A stretch of 64,000 nt of DNA from Rodentibacter abscessus (GTDB lineage: Bacteria > Pseudomonadota > Gammaproteobacteria > Enterobacterales > Pasteurellaceae): contig NZ_AP038785.1 of NCBI RefSeq assembly GCF_047160095.1, positions 806,001 through 870,000 of the forward strand, read 5' to 3'. How positions within the stretch are numbered: position 1 is the first letter of the stretch; each line of letters begins with the position of its first letter. The notes under the pieces are model-generated. The model ran no database searches, had not been told where the DNA came from, and worked only from the letters and a program-made list of their open reading frames with translations. The position numbers were made by a program, and so were the translations under genes. Of this stretch, positions 25,626 to 33,774 are shown piece after piece.

Positions 25626-27539
25626 TCAATTTTTACGATTTCGCCATAAATGAATTAAGCGTCGGTAGCGTTCTGAAACCGCCTTGATGAGTTGTTGATC
25701 ATCAATTTTTTCCGCTAACCAATCTGCCGAAGGCTGTCCGAAAATCGTTCTGCCTACAGCAAACCCTTTCACTAACGGCGCATTTGCAGAATGTTTAAAT
25801 ACTTCTTCAAAATGCGACTCCGGTGCATCTAATCCGAGGATAAGAATGCCACGGCAATAAGGATCATATTTTTCAATAATATGGCTGATAGATTGCCAGG
25901 TTTCAGCTGAAACACCCGGTAGCTTCCACCAGTCAGGCTTGATGCCGATTTGATAAAAATGTTCTATCATATCAGCATAATATCGTTCGTTTTGTTCCAT
26001 ATCTGCGGGCAAAATGATTTCTAATAAAAGTTCATGTCCGGTTCTACAGCAGGCTTGGTAAATTTCTTTGAGTTTATCATCTTGCGCGGATTTTAAATCG
26101 GTATTATCAGCCGGGTGGTAAAACACAAGGCATTTCACGATATGTTCTAATGGCCATGAAATTAATTGGCTCCCCAAATCACCATGTTCTAATGCCAATG
26201 GGCGAGAAGAAGGCAATTCAATAGGACGGCCAATCCACCATTTTTTACCGGTAATTTCATTTAATGCGGCTTGTCCGAATGTCGTATCGGCTAAAATTCC
26301 GGATTGATTCGGTGCAAGCCCCTCCTGTTGTGCGGTTTGTTCTGCCGCTTTTAACAACAAATTTTTAAGTTTTGAAATTTGTTTCAAATTCGCACCGCAC
26401 TTTTCAGCCATTTCAATTAATTGTTTGCGATGATCAAATGCAAAAATACAGAGGTTATCCCATTGGGTTTTACGGGTCGTTACGCGATGTAGATGATTAA
26501 GTTTTTCATCTAAATCCGGACGTAATACGGATTCAGCTCGGGATAAATAATCATCCAACTCAATTTTAGTCGGCATAGCCGGCGCACAACCATGACGGGA
26601 AACAACCAAGGCTCCACAAGCATTGGCATAACGACAGCATTGTTCCCAGCTTTCACCATTAATGTAACCGCGTAATAAGCCTGACATAAAGGCATCTCCG
26701 GCACCGAGCACATTAAGCACTTCAACTCGAACTCCGTAAACATTTAAACCGCCATCTAAATCATCGGAAATTTCGGATTCAAAAACAGAGCACCCCTGTG
26801 CCCCACGTTTACATACTAAGACGGCTTTACTTACTTGACGAACGTTTTTCAATGCCGTTAATGTATCGGTTGAGCCGCCGGCAATATGAAACTCTTCTTC
26901 CGTACCGACAATCACATCAAAATGATGTAACACTTCCTGTAATGATTTTGTGACAGCGGTGGAATCAATATAACGTGTTTCTCCGTCACCTAATGATGTC
27001 AAGCCCCACAGAACCGGGCGATAATCAATATCCAGCAGGCGTTTGGTATGATTACGTCCTGCATATTCCAATGCCGTAAGCACCGCTTCACGTGTATTGG
27101 GATGTGATAAATGCGTTCCTGTAATCGCAAGTGCTTTTGCCGAGGCAATATAATCTTCAGTAAAATCTTCTTTAGTAATTGCCATATCGGCACAGTTATC
27201 ACGATAGAAAATTAACGGAAACGTTTCTTGATCTTTGATACCGAGAATAACTAATGCCGTTAAACGATTTTTATCGGTAATTAAATGGCTGGTATCCACA
27301 CCGACACGTTGTAACTCTTCACGTAAAAAACGTCCCATATGTTCATCGCCTACACGTGCCAGCATAGAAGATTTTACACCTTGAACCGCAGTACCATAGG
27401 CAACATTGCCTGAAGAGCCTCCCAAATATTTTGAAAAAGAGCCGGCATCCTCTAATCGAGCCCCAATTTGCCGGCTATATAAATCGACAGCAACACGACC
27501 AAGACAAATTAAATCAAGTGTTTTTTTAACGGTACTCAT
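25626..27539 (-). CDS. iolC: 5-dehydro-2-deoxygluconokinase fused to a DUF2090 aldolase-type domain
   Basis: 637 aa, about twice a stand-alone IolC. Residues 1-325 or so are a PfkB-family kinase (YLGGSSGNVAYG near the N-terminus, VLNVLGAGDAFMSGLLRGY with the catalytic Asp). The second half is DUF2090 (FAFDHRKQLIEMAEKCG, GILADTTFGQ, EIILPAD, KLPGVSAETW, ILGLDAPESHFEEVF). The kinase phosphorylates 2-deoxy-5-keto-gluconate; the DUF2090 part is annotated in such fusions as the aldolase that splits the product into malonate semialdehyde and dihydroxyacetone phosphate. No separate iolJ is seen, which fits. Divergent from iolD across a 333-base control region. Confidence 0.93.
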   Translation of the reverse strand: MSTVKKTLDLICLGRVAVDLYSRQIGARLEDAGSFSKYLGGSSGNVAYGTAVQGVKSSMLARVGDEHMGRFLREELQRVGVDTSHLITDKNRLTALVILGIKDQETFPLIFYRDNCADMAITKEDFTEDYIASAKALAITGTHLSHPNTREAVLTALEYAGRNHTKRLLDIDYRPVLWGLTSLGDGETRYIDSTAVTKSLQEVLHHFDVIVGTEEEFHIAGGSTDTLTALKNVRQVSKAVLVCKRGAQGCSVFESEISDDLDGGLNVYGVRVEVLNVLGAGDAFMSGLLRGYINGESWEQCCRYANACGALVVSRHGCAPAMPTKIELDDYLSRAESVLRPDLDEKLNHLHRVTTRKTQWDNLCIFAFDHRKQLIEMAEKCGANLKQISKLKNLLLKAAEQTAQQEGLAPNQSGILADTTFGQAALNEITGKKWWIGRPIELPSSRPLALEHGDLGSQLISWPLEHIVKCLVFYHPADNTDLKSAQDDKLKEIYQACCRTGHELLLEIILPADMEQNERYYADMIEHFYQIGIKPDWWKLPGVSAETWQSISHIIEKYDPYCRGILILGLDAPESHFEEVFKHSANAPLVKGFAVGRTIFGQPSADWLAEKIDDQQLIKAVSERYRRLIHLWRNRKN

Positions 27540-27598
27540 TGTTTCGTTCCTTATAGATGACTAATTTTTTCTATCCATTATTTCATATTCTACGCAAA

Positions 27599-27616
27599 AT
27601 GAAATATAAATTTCAT
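27599..27616. promoter_or_regulatory. Perfect iol palindrome upstream of iolC
   Basis: ATGAAAT-ATAA-ATTTCAT, a perfect interrupted palindrome and the best copy of the motif shared by the iol promoters. It lies 60 bases before the iolC start. A weak CRP-like CGTGA-TCGAGA-TCTCA is at 27642-27657. Confidence 0.6.
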
Positions 27617-27755
27617 AAAATAATAAAATAAAATTAATATTCGTGATCGAGATCTCAAAAATCAAGTCAATTTTTTGTTTTAGTTATACGTATGTTTGGC
27701 AACATACTAATCATATAAGCATTTTCATTAAAATAAATCATTATGGTTTAAAAAA

Positions 27756-27792
27756 TTTGATCGCTGTCACATAAATGAAATTTTCATTCTAT
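27756..27792. promoter_or_regulatory. CRP-like site abutting an iol half-palindrome upstream of iolD
   Basis: TTTGA-TCGCTG-TCACA (27756-27771) fits the CRP core at 9 of 10. Three bases later ATGAAAT-TTTC-ATTCTAT (27775-27792) fits the iol palindrome with two mismatches. The arrangement mirrors the iolB/iolA region. The rest of the 27540-27872 gap shows nothing else. Confidence 0.55.
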
Positions 27793-27872
27793 TTTGTATT
27801 GAATTTGGTTTTGTTGTTCGTTTAAACTCCTGTGAGGAAAAAATCTTGTTTTATTGTTTAAAGGAGGTGGAG

Positions 27873-29813
27873 ATGAAAACCGTTCGATTAACAGTGGCTC
27901 AAGCATTAATTAAGTTTTTGGATAATCAATATATTGAGTTTGACGGTAAGGTTACAAAATTTGTGGAAGGTATTTGGGCAATTTTTGGGCACGGAAATGT
28001 ATTAGGACTAGGGCAAGCCCTAGAACAAGATTGTGGTGAGTTAATTTTACGCCAAGGACGTAACGAGCAAAGCATGGCACATGCAGCCATCGGCTTTGCC
28101 AAACAAAAGCACCGTAAGCAAATTTATGCTTGTACTTCTTCAGTAGGGCCCGGTGCAGCAAATATGATTACGGCTGCTGCAACCGCAACTGCCAATCGAA
28201 TCCCTCTTTTACTGTTACCCGGTGATGTTTTTGCTACCCGCCAGCCTGACCCTGTTTTACAACAGATTGAACAGTCTTATGATCTCACAATAAGTACTAA
28301 TGATGCATTTCGAGCCGTCAGTAAATACTGGGATCGAATCCAACGCCCGGAGCAACTGATGACCGCTTGTATCAATGCAATGCGGGTATTAACCGATCCC
28401 GCGCAAACAGGGGCGGTAACCCTTTGTTTACCTCAAGATGTGCAGGCGGAAGCCTATGATTTCCCGGATTATTTTTTACAAAAACGGATTCATCGTATTG
28501 AGAGAATATCGCCAACGGAATCAATGTTAAAAGCCGCATTGCAACTGATTTGCTCAAAGAAAAAACCACTTATTATTTGCGGCGGAGGCGTTCGTTATTC
28601 GGAAGCGGCGGAACAACTAAAAATCTTTGCCGAAACTTTCCACATTCCTTTTGGTGAAACACAAGCGGGGAAAAGTGCGGTCGTTTCCGAACATTTTTTT
28701 AACGTGGGCGGTATTGGAGAAACAGGTTGCTTATCAGCAAACTTATTAGCCAAAGAAGCGGATTTGATTATTGGTATTGGTACCCGCTATACGGATTTTA
28801 CCACCTCATCAAAATGGATTTTTCAGCATCCGAATGTATCCTTCCTGAATATCAATATCGCCCGTTTTGATGCTTATAAACTGGACGGCATACAGGTTGT
28901 CGCAGATGCCAAAGAAACGTTAGAAAAATTGACCGCACTTTTACAGCAAAAAAATTATCTAGGGCAATGGGGAGAACAAATTGTCGTTGCCAAACAACAA
29001 TTTGCGCAAGAATTAAATCGACTTAATCAGATTACCTATCAAGGCGAAAATTTTATTCCTGAAATTAACGACAGCCTCAATCAAGAAAAAGTTTTCGCCG
29101 AATTTATTGAATTAACCGGCTCTTGTTTAACTCAAAGCCGAGTTCTTGCTATTCTCAACGAACATTTAAGCGAACAAGACATCATTGTCGGTGCGGCCGG
29201 CAGTTTACCGGGTGATTTACAGCGAACTTGGCAAACTAAAGGGGAAAATACCTATCATTTGGAATACGGTTACTCTTGTATGGGCTATGAAATCAATGCC
29301 GCATTAGGTGTTAAGATCGCCGAACCGCAACGGGAAGTGTTCGCGTTATTAGGAGATGGCTCTTATTTGATGTCTCACTCTGAATTAGTAACTTCTATTC
29401 AAGAAAATAAAAAGATCAACGTCATTTTATTCGACAATATGGCAAACGGCTGTATCAATAACTTACAGATCGGACAGGGGATGAAGAGTTTTGGTACGGA
29501 ATTTCGTTTCCGCAATCCGCACTCTCAGCAACTGGACGGCAACCTTATACCGATAGATTTTGCAATGAATGCGGCTGCCTATGGTTGTAAAACCTATAAA
29601 GTAACAACCGAAGATGAACTGCGCACCGCCCTACTTGATGCCAAACAGCAACGGGTTTCTACGCTTATTGATATAAAAGTATTACCTAAAACAATGGTAC
29701 ACGGCTATGGCAGTTGGTGGCACGTTGGTGTTGCCGAAGTTTCTGAGCGTCCTGAAGTTCAACAAGCTTATGAAAATGCGTTACAACAGCGCAAAAAAGC
29801 CAGACGTTATTAA
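27873..29813 (+). CDS. iolD: 3D-(3,5/4)-trihydroxycyclohexane-1,2-dione hydrolase
   Basis: 646 aa, thiamine-diphosphate enzyme that opens the ring to 5-deoxy-glucuronate. N-terminal Pyr domain with GHGNVLGLGQAL and RNEQSMAHAAIGFAKQ, a central domain with CGGGVRYSEAAEQL, and the C-terminal ThDP site GDGSYLMSHSELVTSIQ ending in the NN-type NMANGCINN. The frame extends upstream to a TTG at 27846, but ATG 27873 is preceded by a near-perfect AAGGAGGT and starts the conserved sequence. First gene of iolD-iolE-iolG. USS copies lie near 28673 and 28931. Confidence 0.95.
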   Translation: MKTVRLTVAQALIKFLDNQYIEFDGKVTKFVEGIWAIFGHGNVLGLGQALEQDCGELILRQGRNEQSMAHAAIGFAKQKHRKQIYACTSSVGPGAANMITAAATATANRIPLLLLPGDVFATRQPDPVLQQIEQSYDLTISTNDAFRAVSKYWDRIQRPEQLMTACINAMRVLTDPAQTGAVTLCLPQDVQAEAYDFPDYFLQKRIHRIERISPTESMLKAALQLICSKKKPLIICGGGVRYSEAAEQLKIFAETFHIPFGETQAGKSAVVSEHFFNVGGIGETGCLSANLLAKEADLIIGIGTRYTDFTTSSKWIFQHPNVSFLNINIARFDAYKLDGIQVVADAKETLEKLTALLQQKNYLGQWGEQIVVAKQQFAQELNRLNQITYQGENFIPEINDSLNQEKVFAEFIELTGSCLTQSRVLAILNEHLSEQDIIVGAAGSLPGDLQRTWQTKGENTYHLEYGYSCMGYEINAALGVKIAEPQREVFALLGDGSYLMSHSELVTSIQENKKINVILFDNMANGCINNLQIGQGMKSFGTEFRFRNPHSQQLDGNLIPIDFAMNAAAYGCKTYKVTTEDELRTALLDAKQQRVSTLIDIKVLPKTMVHGYGSWWHVGVAEVSERPEVQQAYENALQQRKKARRY

Positions 29814-29845
29814 TGCAAAATTCCACTAAATAATGAGGATCAATG

Positions 29846-30742
29846 ATGAAAGCTGAAAATATCAAATTAGGGATCGCCCCTATTGGTTGGACAAATGATG
29901 ATTTGCCGGAATTAGGCAGCGAAAACACATTTGAACAATGTATTAGTGAAATGGCACTTGCCGGTTATGTCGGGTGCGAAGTGGGAAATAAATATCCACG
30001 TGATATTCCGCTACTTAAGAAAAAGCTTGCCCTTCGCAATATTCAAATTTGTAATGCGTGGTTCAGCACTTTTTTTGTAGATGGTAAGAAACAGCAAACT
30101 ATCGATGAATTTATTAAACATCGTGATTTTCTCGCTGAAATGGGCGCAAAAGTTATCGGTTGTTCGGAACAAAGCCGAAGTATTCAAGGGACAACTAAAT
30201 CGGTATTTAAAGAAAAGCCGATTTTTACTAATGAAGACTGGAAGTTACTTGCCGAAGGCTATAACGAATTAGCCAAACTTGCCGCTGAAAAAGGAATGAA
30301 AGTTTGCCTTCATCACCATATGGGAACAGGAATTCAAACTCCTGAGGAAATTGATCGTTATATGGAAGTCGTCAATGACGATGTATATTTATTATTTGAT
30401 TCCGGTCATCTTTATTATTCCGAAGGTTCACAAAAAGCGATGTTGGCGGTGCTGGAAAAATATATTCATCGCATTATTCACGTTCACCTTAAAGACGTTA
30501 GAGATGAAATCATTGCAGAAGTAAAAGCGAATGATCTCAGCTTTTTACAAGGGGTGAAAAAAGGCACATTTACCGTACCGGGTGACGGTGTAATTGATTT
30601 TAAACCGATTTTTGATGTGCTTGAAAAATACGATTATAAAGGCTGGATGGTAGTTGAAGCGGAACAAGATCCGGCTATTGCCAATCCATTTGAATATGCC
30701 TTAAAAGGTCGTCAATACATTAAACAAACAGCGGGGATTTAA
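29846..30742 (+). CDS. iolE: Myo-inosose-2 dehydratase
   Basis: 298 aa, TIM-barrel of the xylose isomerase-like superfamily. It dehydrates 2-keto-myo-inositol to the trihydroxycyclohexanedione used by IolD. Family sequence: LGIAPIGWTNDDLPELG at the N-terminus, GYVGCEVGNKYP, KVCLHHHMGTGIQTPEEIDR, YLLFDSGHLYYSEG and HVHLKDVRDE, which supply metal ligands. ATG at 29843 and 29846; the second has better spacing from GAGG. It follows iolD by 32 bases and leads iolG by 2 bases. Confidence 0.95.
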   Translation: MKAENIKLGIAPIGWTNDDLPELGSENTFEQCISEMALAGYVGCEVGNKYPRDIPLLKKKLALRNIQICNAWFSTFFVDGKKQQTIDEFIKHRDFLAEMGAKVIGCSEQSRSIQGTTKSVFKEKPIFTNEDWKLLAEGYNELAKLAAEKGMKVCLHHHMGTGIQTPEEIDRYMEVVNDDVYLLFDSGHLYYSEGSQKAMLAVLEKYIHRIIHVHLKDVRDEIIAEVKANDLSFLQGVKKGTFTVPGDGVIDFKPIFDVLEKYDYKGWMVVEAEQDPAIANPFEYALKGRQYIKQTAGI

Positions 30743-30744
30743 CC

Positions 30745-31755
30745 ATGCTTAAAATTGGAATTATCGGAGCCGGCCGAATCGGACGAGTACACGCCGAAAG
30801 TTTAACGAAATACGTCAAAGGGGCTGAAATCAAAGCCATTTCTGATGTTAATGTCACTGATGAATTAACAACTTGGGCAAAATCAAAAGGTATCCCTCAG
30901 GTTTATACTGATTACCACGCTATTTTGCAAGATCCTGAAATTGATGCCGTACTGATTTGTTCTTCAACTAATACCCACGCCCCCATTTCCATTGAAGCCG
31001 CTCAAGCCGGTAAACATATCTTCTGTGAAAAACCGATTGATTCGGATATTGAGAAAATTAAGGAAGTATTATCCGAAGTAGAAAAAGCCAACGTGAAATT
31101 CCAAGTCGGTTTTAACCGCCGTTTCGATCATAACTTTAAGGCGATTAAAGAGCGCGTTTTGGCAGGCGATATCGGCAAACCGCATATTATTCGGGTAACC
31201 TCAAGAGATCCTGATGCCCCACCGATTGAGTATGTTAAAGTATCCGGTGGAATGTTCTTTGATATGACTATTCACGATTTTGATATGATTCGTTATTTAT
31301 CCGGCAGCGAAGTGACCGAAGTTTATGCCTGTGGCGGAGTGTTGGTGAATCCTGAAATCGGTAAAGCCGGTGATATTGATACCGCAGTCATAACCCTAAA
31401 ATTAGCAAATGGTGCAATTGGCGTTATTGATAACAGCCGCAAAGCAGTGTATGGCTATGATCAACGTGCGGAAGTCTTCGGTTCTAAAGGTGCGGTACAA
31501 ACCCGTAATGATACGGATTCAACGGCGATTTATTCTTGTGAACAAGGTGTTATCGCAGAAAAACCGAAGTATTTCTTCTTAGAACGCTATATGCAATCTT
31601 TCGCCGATGAAATGCAATGTTTTATTGATGCAATCATTAATGATACCCCAACGCCGGTAAACGGCAATGACGGCTTACAACCTGTCTTAATCGCTATTGC
31701 GGCAAAACGTTCCTTAGATGAAGGACGCTCGGTAAAATTAAGTGAAATCGTATAG
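30745..31755 (+). CDS. iolG: Myo-inositol 2-dehydrogenase
   Basis: 336 aa, NAD-dependent Gfo/Idh/MocA protein that oxidises myo-inositol to 2-keto-myo-inositol, the first step. GAGRIGRVHAESL at the N-terminus, the catalytic Lys in CEKPID, and the GGMFFDMTIHDFDMIRYLSG segment with the Asp/His of the active site are typical of IolG. It starts 2 bases after iolE and ends the operon. Compared with the gene at 20139 it is shorter and much closer to standard IolG. Confidence 0.94.
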   Translation: MLKIGIIGAGRIGRVHAESLTKYVKGAEIKAISDVNVTDELTTWAKSKGIPQVYTDYHAILQDPEIDAVLICSSTNTHAPISIEAAQAGKHIFCEKPIDSDIEKIKEVLSEVEKANVKFQVGFNRRFDHNFKAIKERVLAGDIGKPHIIRVTSRDPDAPPIEYVKVSGGMFFDMTIHDFDMIRYLSGSEVTEVYACGGVLVNPEIGKAGDIDTAVITLKLANGAIGVIDNSRKAVYGYDQRAEVFGSKGAVQTRNDTDSTAIYSCEQGVIAEKPKYFFLERYMQSFADEMQCFIDAIINDTPTPVNGNDGLQPVLIAIAAKRSLDEGRSVKLSEIV

Positions 31756-31773
31756 CGTTTCAAACTAAAAATG

Positions 31774-31800
31774 TCCCGTAAAAATCTTTCTTTTACGGGA
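31774..31800 (+). terminator. Probable terminator after iolG
   Basis: Perfect 10-base stem TCCCGTAAAA / TTTTACGGGA with a 7-base loop, 18 bases after iolG. The T tail is poor, so termination may be partial. Confidence 0.6.
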
Positions 31801-31894
31801 TATTAAATCTCTTTACTATTTGGGAGTGGTTTATTCTTTGTTTTTAATTATGGGAAAAATAGATTAATTAAAATTAGTTACCATAAAAATAAAA

Positions 31895-31910
31895 TGTGAC
31901 GCTCATCACA
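31895..31910 (+). promoter_or_regulatory. CRP site of the tryptophanase operon
   Basis: TGTGA-CGCTCA-TCACA, a perfect match to the CRP core, 115 bases upstream of the tnaC start codon. Catabolite control of tna is established in E. coli. Confidence 0.8.
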
Positions 31911-32024
31911 AATTTAATAAAAATAAAATGACAATACTTAATTATATTGCTACGGTACTGAGGATATATTTTTATATCATCTGGTGGTTGTATCTCTATT
32001 GACTATTACAATATAGGTAAATTT

Positions 32025-32096
32025 ATGTTTACTTTAATTCCACTTACACGTTCTTGGTTCATTATCGATCCCAAACTCCGTTTTTATTTCCCATAA
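32025..32096 (+). CDS. tnaC: Tryptophanase leader peptide TnaC
   Basis: A 23-codon frame upstream of tnaA with the tnaC hallmarks. Trp11 and Asp15 lie in SWFIID (WFNID in E. coli), and Pro23 is the last sense codon, 12 residues after the Trp, the same spacing as Trp12 to Pro24 in E. coli. With high tryptophan the ribosome stalls at the end of TnaC and blocks Rho access, so tnaA is transcribed. The stop here is TAA, not the TGA of E. coli. The ribosome site is a modest AGGT 7 bases before ATG. Too short for routine gene calling. Confidence 0.88.
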   Translation: MFTLIPLTRSWFIIDPKLRFYFP

Positions 32097-32270
32097 AAAT
32101 TTTCCCTTTCTTATTAACATTCATAGCAAGTCTCTTTCAAAGCTAAATTAATACAAATAATTTAGTAGGATTTTTCTTGCAATGAAATTCCCTTGTATTT
32201 ATTTAATGCTCACTTTTATTACATAAAAAAAGTGATATGTCTCTTTTTTAGTTAAATTAAGGATTTTATT
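32097..32270 (+). promoter_or_regulatory. tnaC-tnaA spacer (candidate Rho loading region)
   Basis: A 174-base G-poor, pyrimidine-rich stretch right after the leader stop (for example TTTTCCCTTTCTTATTAAC), as expected for Rho-dependent attenuation. A hairpin TCACTTTT / AAAAGTGA lies at about 32211-32234. Ends with ribosome site AAGGA before tnaA. Confidence 0.5.
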
Positions 32271-33686
32271 ATGCAAAATTTTAAACATTTACCGGAACCT
32301 TTTCGTATTCGTGTCATTGAACCGGTTAAAAGAACAACGACAGAATATCGTGCCCAAGCAATATTAAATGCCGGAATGAATCCATTTTTATTAGATAGCG
32401 AAGATGTATTTATTGATTTGTTAACTGATAGCGGTACCGGTGCAATAACACAAGATATGCAGGCTGCAATGCTTAGAGGTGATGAAGCTTATAGCGGTAG
32501 TCGCAGTTATTATGCTTTAGCGAATACAGTCAAAGAAATTTTTGGCTATGAATATACAATACCCACTCATCAAGGACGTGGTGCCGAACAAATTTATATC
32601 CCTGTATTAATCAAAAAACGGGAACTGGAAAAAGGTTTGGATCGAAAAAAAATGACGGTATTTTCTAACTATTTCTTTGATACAACACAAGGGCATAGCC
32701 AAATTAATGGAGCGACAGTTTGTAATACTTATACTAAAGAAGCCTTTGATACGAGCATTAATTACGATTTCAAAGGTAACTTTGATTTGGAAAAATTAGA
32801 GCAAGGTATTTTATCAGTGGGTGCTGAAAACGTGCCTTATATTGTTTGTACGATTACCTGTAACTCAGCAGGAGGTCAACCGGTTTCCATTGAAAATATG
32901 AGAGGCATGTATGAAATAGCTAAAAAATACGATATCCCGGTTATTATGGATTCAGCCCGTTTTGCCGAGAATGCCTATTTTATTCAGCAACGGGAAAAAG
33001 GATATCAAGATTGGAGTATAGAACAGATTACTTATGAATCGTATCGTTATGCTGATGCGTTAGCGATGTCTGCTAAAAAAGATGCGATGGTGCAAATGGG
33101 CGGTTTATTGTGCTTTAAAGACAACAGTATGGAAGACGTTTATAACGAATGTAGAACATTATGCGTTGTACAAGAAGGATTTCCGACTTACGGAGGCTTA
33201 GAAGGTGGTGCAATGGAACGTTTGGCTGTTGGTCTACGTGATGGTATGCGTCAAGACTGGTTGGCTTATCGCATTAGCCAAATTGAATATTTAGTAAATG
33301 GATTAGAAAAAATTGGTGTAGCTTGCCAGCAACCCGGTGGACACGCCGCCTTTGTTGATGCAGGTAAATTATTACCGCATATTCCGGCTGATCAATTTCC
33401 TGCACAAGCTCTTTCTTGTGAACTCTATAAAGTGGCAGGAATAAGGGCGGTTGAGATTGGTTCATTTTTATTAGGGCGGGATCCGAAAACAGGATTACAA
33501 TTGCCTTGTCCAGCAGAATTATTACGCCTAACTGTTCCCCGAGCAACCTATACGCAAACCCATATGGATTTTATTATTGAGGCGTTTGCCAAAGTGAAGG
33601 AAAATGCGAAAAATATTAAAGGTTTAACCTTCACTTATGAACCTAAAGTGTTGCGCCATTTTACTGCTCGCTTAAAAGAAATTTAG
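32271..33686 (+). CDS. tnaA: Tryptophanase
   Basis: 471 aa, same length as E. coli TnaA. PLP enzyme that splits tryptophan into indole, pyruvate and ammonia. Begins NFKHLPEPFRIRVIEPVKRTT; contains IPTHQGRGAEQI, FDTTQGHSQINGA, the Asp-bearing VIMDSARFAENAYFI and the Schiff-base Lys in MSAKKDAMVQMGG. Its leader tnaC and CRP site give tryptophan induction and catabolite control. The indole-positive phenotype is predicted. A USS-type terminator and then the permease gene follow. Confidence 0.97.
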   Translation: MQNFKHLPEPFRIRVIEPVKRTTTEYRAQAILNAGMNPFLLDSEDVFIDLLTDSGTGAITQDMQAAMLRGDEAYSGSRSYYALANTVKEIFGYEYTIPTHQGRGAEQIYIPVLIKKRELEKGLDRKKMTVFSNYFFDTTQGHSQINGATVCNTYTKEAFDTSINYDFKGNFDLEKLEQGILSVGAENVPYIVCTITCNSAGGQPVSIENMRGMYEIAKKYDIPVIMDSARFAENAYFIQQREKGYQDWSIEQITYESYRYADALAMSAKKDAMVQMGGLLCFKDNSMEDVYNECRTLCVVQEGFPTYGGLEGGAMERLAVGLRDGMRQDWLAYRISQIEYLVNGLEKIGVACQQPGGHAAFVDAGKLLPHIPADQFPAQALSCELYKVAGIRAVEIGSFLLGRDPKTGLQLPCPAELLRLTVPRATYTQTHMDFIIEAFAKVKENAKNIKGLTFTYEPKVLRHFTARLKEI

Positions 33687-33694
33687 TCAAAATC

Positions 33695-33723
33695 AACCGC
33701 ACTTTTATAAAGTGTGGTTTTTT
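33695..33723 (+). terminator. USS-derived hairpin between tnaA and the permease gene
   Basis: AACCGCACTTT / AAAGTGTGGTT with a short loop and T6 tail; one arm is an exact USS, the other differs by one base. It may lower permease expression relative to tnaA. Confidence 0.7.
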
Positions 33724-33774
33724 ATTATTCGCAAATATCTAGTATCTATGTTTTAACATAGATAGGGAGTTTCT

